64,000 bases of DNA, taken from assembly GCA_944472155.2 (NCBI GenBank), contig OX235273.1, positions 108,274,582 to 108,338,581 of the forward strand, read 5' to 3'. Source of the stretch: Trichobilharzia szidati. Lineage: Eukaryota; Platyhelminthes; Trematoda; Strigeidida; Schistosomatidae. Positions 52,401-55,400 of the stretch are shown here, in pieces. The notes under the pieces were generated by a model. The model searched no databases and was not told the DNA's origin. It saw nothing but the letters and a program-made list of their open reading frames with translations. Numbering within the stretch: position 1 is the first letter of the stretch; each line of letters begins with the position of its first letter. Both the position numbers and the translations under genes were made by a program.

Positions 52401-55400
52401 TCTCAATGACACAGATGTGTTCACTCTGTGTAATATAATATCCTCCAAACCCATTGAATTTACAAATATTCCTTGATGTTACCGTTATTTCTTCTGTGGA
52501 TTTGTGCTCACTATGGTTCTTTTAGATTTCATTCCCTTCTTTTTCTCTATATTTTTGCGGCATATATACATATATCGTGTGGCAGCTTGAATTAGTGCTC
52601 TTCTGTGCAAAGTTGTACGTTGCAGCTTAGTCAGTCTGTCAGTCAAGGAGTAGAGTGTAGTGATCATATCTCCACACATGAAGGGGCTGTGGAAAATAGG
52701 CATTTTCTCCAATGTCCAACAGTTGCCATTTTTTTTAATCTTATGGAAGCATTTAACTGTGTCGATCCAAGGGTACTTTGAAATGAGTAATAATCAAGGA
52801 GAACATTACCCTAACTCAAATAACCGTTTAAAAGCTTATGGGAACTTTTCGTCTAATGTGATGGCAGTCAGGGATGTCCAGTGTCGCCATTTGAAAGAAA
52901 GTCCATTATGGCTATACTAATGGGCATTTGGCGACTTGGGGGCAGAATTGTTGACGTGATATTGTCCTTCTAGGTAGAAGGGTTAACAAAATGCAGAGTC
53001 TTCTGAACACTTTGATTAGAAATCTTAGTATATTTTGCATACGATTCTCCCGTGTCAAATGCAAAATTATGCTACAGGACTAGTTTACACTAACTCGTAG
53101 TTTAAAGGTAAGCAGAAGTGAAGTGGTTGGGCGTCACGTTGTTGACCACATCACTTATTTGAGAAGTTACATCATTCCTAATGGGCTCATTGTTGACGAA
53201 AACTCAGCACGAATAAAAAAGACTCGTATATCATTTGCCAAATGGCGTCATCTCTAGCTCATCGATCAAGGAATGTGTGTACTGCGCAATAGTTCTTTCA
53301 ACCCTACTTTTCGTCTGGCTGGCTGGCTGGATTCAACATAGAACTTGGCACTGAAGTGCAGCACTTCGAGTTGCCACGTTCCGAATAGCACACAAAGGTA
53401 GACAAGAAAATGAGTAAAGAGAATCAATAGAGTTTTGACAAGTATAAGAGTGAAACAGAATGAGTAATGGTAGAAAGGAATATGAAAGATTACAGAGACT
53501 GAATACATCTGCGCCATTGACAGTGATTTTGAGCCATATCACCTATTGTCTCCAGCCATTGATTCTTAGAGTCCCGAGGGCCCCAACCCGGAAGTCTGCA
53601 TCTCCCTACCTGACTCAGTTTTACTGTCAGGGATTTCATGGATTGATTGATGCCATATTTTAGTTTGGCCACCACTTACTCTTTTCCAACCTGCACCTAT
53701 ATCAGCTAGTAATGCCCGCCGGGGGAGGCGATGGCTAGGCATGCGCAGCACGTGACCTAGCCATCTCAATCTATGTAACTTTATAGCCTCTCCGATTGAT
53801 TTTCCCTCTTTGCCCAACACTACACCTAACGTCAAAATTACTTACCTTATTATACCACCTAACGTGAGAAAGAGGTCGTAGACATCTATGATCAAAAACA
53901 GTCAACCTTTTCATGTCTTCAACTCGTATTGGCCATGTTTCAGAGCCATACAGAATGATGGAGCGAACTGCTGAGCAGTACACACGTCCCTTGTTTGATA
54001 GCCGGATTTCACGCGTACGCCAGAGTATATTTCAATGGGATGATCAAGTGAGTGAAGTGCAATGTACTCTAGTAATTACCATTATAATTAGAAGTTAATT
54101 TGTGGATGGTGACTGGCAGTGGAATCCAGGATGCGCATTTCGTCCTATTTGGGACTCGTCAGTCACTGGATGTACCTGCATTCTGCAGTGCTGGCTGCTT
54201 TCAACATAGAACTTTGCACTGATGTGCAGCAGTTCGAGTCGCCACACTTCACTCAGCACACAAAGCCAGAAAAGAAAGTAAAAGGAAATGTAAAATAAAG
54301 ACGGTGAACACAGATATGAGGCAAAAAGAATATTAATATGGAAGAACAATGTAGTTTTATTGGTTATTACAAGTCACAAGGAGTGAATGCATCTGCACCA
54401 TTCCGCAGTCAGTGATGATGTTCCCACCGAGCCTTGAACCCAGTGCTCATAGTTTCAAACACTAAAGCGTTATCCACCAGTCGATTTGGGCCACGAAAGC
54501 CACTTCGTATGCAATTTTAGATTTACCCGTCGATTGAATTTAACAATTATAATTACTTGTTTATATCTCTGAGGAAATCACTTTTCCTCACTTAGTTGTA
54601 TTTTGTATTATATGATGACAGACGTGAACTCATCCATCCCTTGAGTTCCGATTGGAACATATAGGGCTTCGACAGCACGCACATCACCACTTCAGTTAGT
54701 TCCTTGCAACCTGATTCAGTTGGCTCCACAATTACCCATAAACCTTCATTTTCTCCTCACATGCTATCTCCTCGATTGGGCACCATCTCTCAACTCGCTT
54801 TTCATTCCAGTTTCACTCAAAGGTCCTGCTTGGCGCTTGATTTCACTCAGGATTCTCCTCAGGTTACGTCAGGTCCATCTCCATTGTCTTCTGGACTCTG
54901 TTGTGCTTCAATCTATGCCACTTTATTAATTAATCTGTTGGAAGAATTAGTTGAATTTTAAGTGTCAACTAGGAGTGCTGTTCACACACAGCATATTAGA
55001 TATTTACGTTTTCAAGTATTGGTTTAGTAGGGATTTTGTTTGATTGCATAGAGGATTTCATCATGAGCAGTGACCAGTAGGGTGCAACAGGTTGGAAATG
55101 ACGCAGTAACTCATCGAAGAAGACATCTCGAAATGGTCGCGCTATGTTGTGAATTGGCAGAGGTTAGAATTCATGGGCTGGCAATTGGATCGGATCCCAG
55201 TGGCTCAGTGGTGTAGGAGTTAGCTTGCCTTGTAACCAGAAGGTCTTTGGTTTGAACCCCTGTGGTGGGTGTGTACAGATAAAGAGTCCCAAACTAGGAC
55301 GAGACAGCTGGCTGTCCAGTACTCCCAGGTGGTTTTCCAGTGGTTCTCTAACAGATATTTATATATTAATAAATATTTATTTTTGTAATATTATTTATTC

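Larger units (their letters stand above)
54105..54500 (-). mobile_element. SM-alpha-like repeat interrupted by an RTE-like 3' fragment
   Basis: 54105-54188 holds the hammerhead part and 54389-54500 the rest (GTCAGTGATGATGTTCCCAC and AAGCGTTATCCACC on +). Between them sits an RTE-like insertion flanked by CATTCTGCAG (54179-54188) and CATTCCGCAG (54389-54398). Confidence 0.7.
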
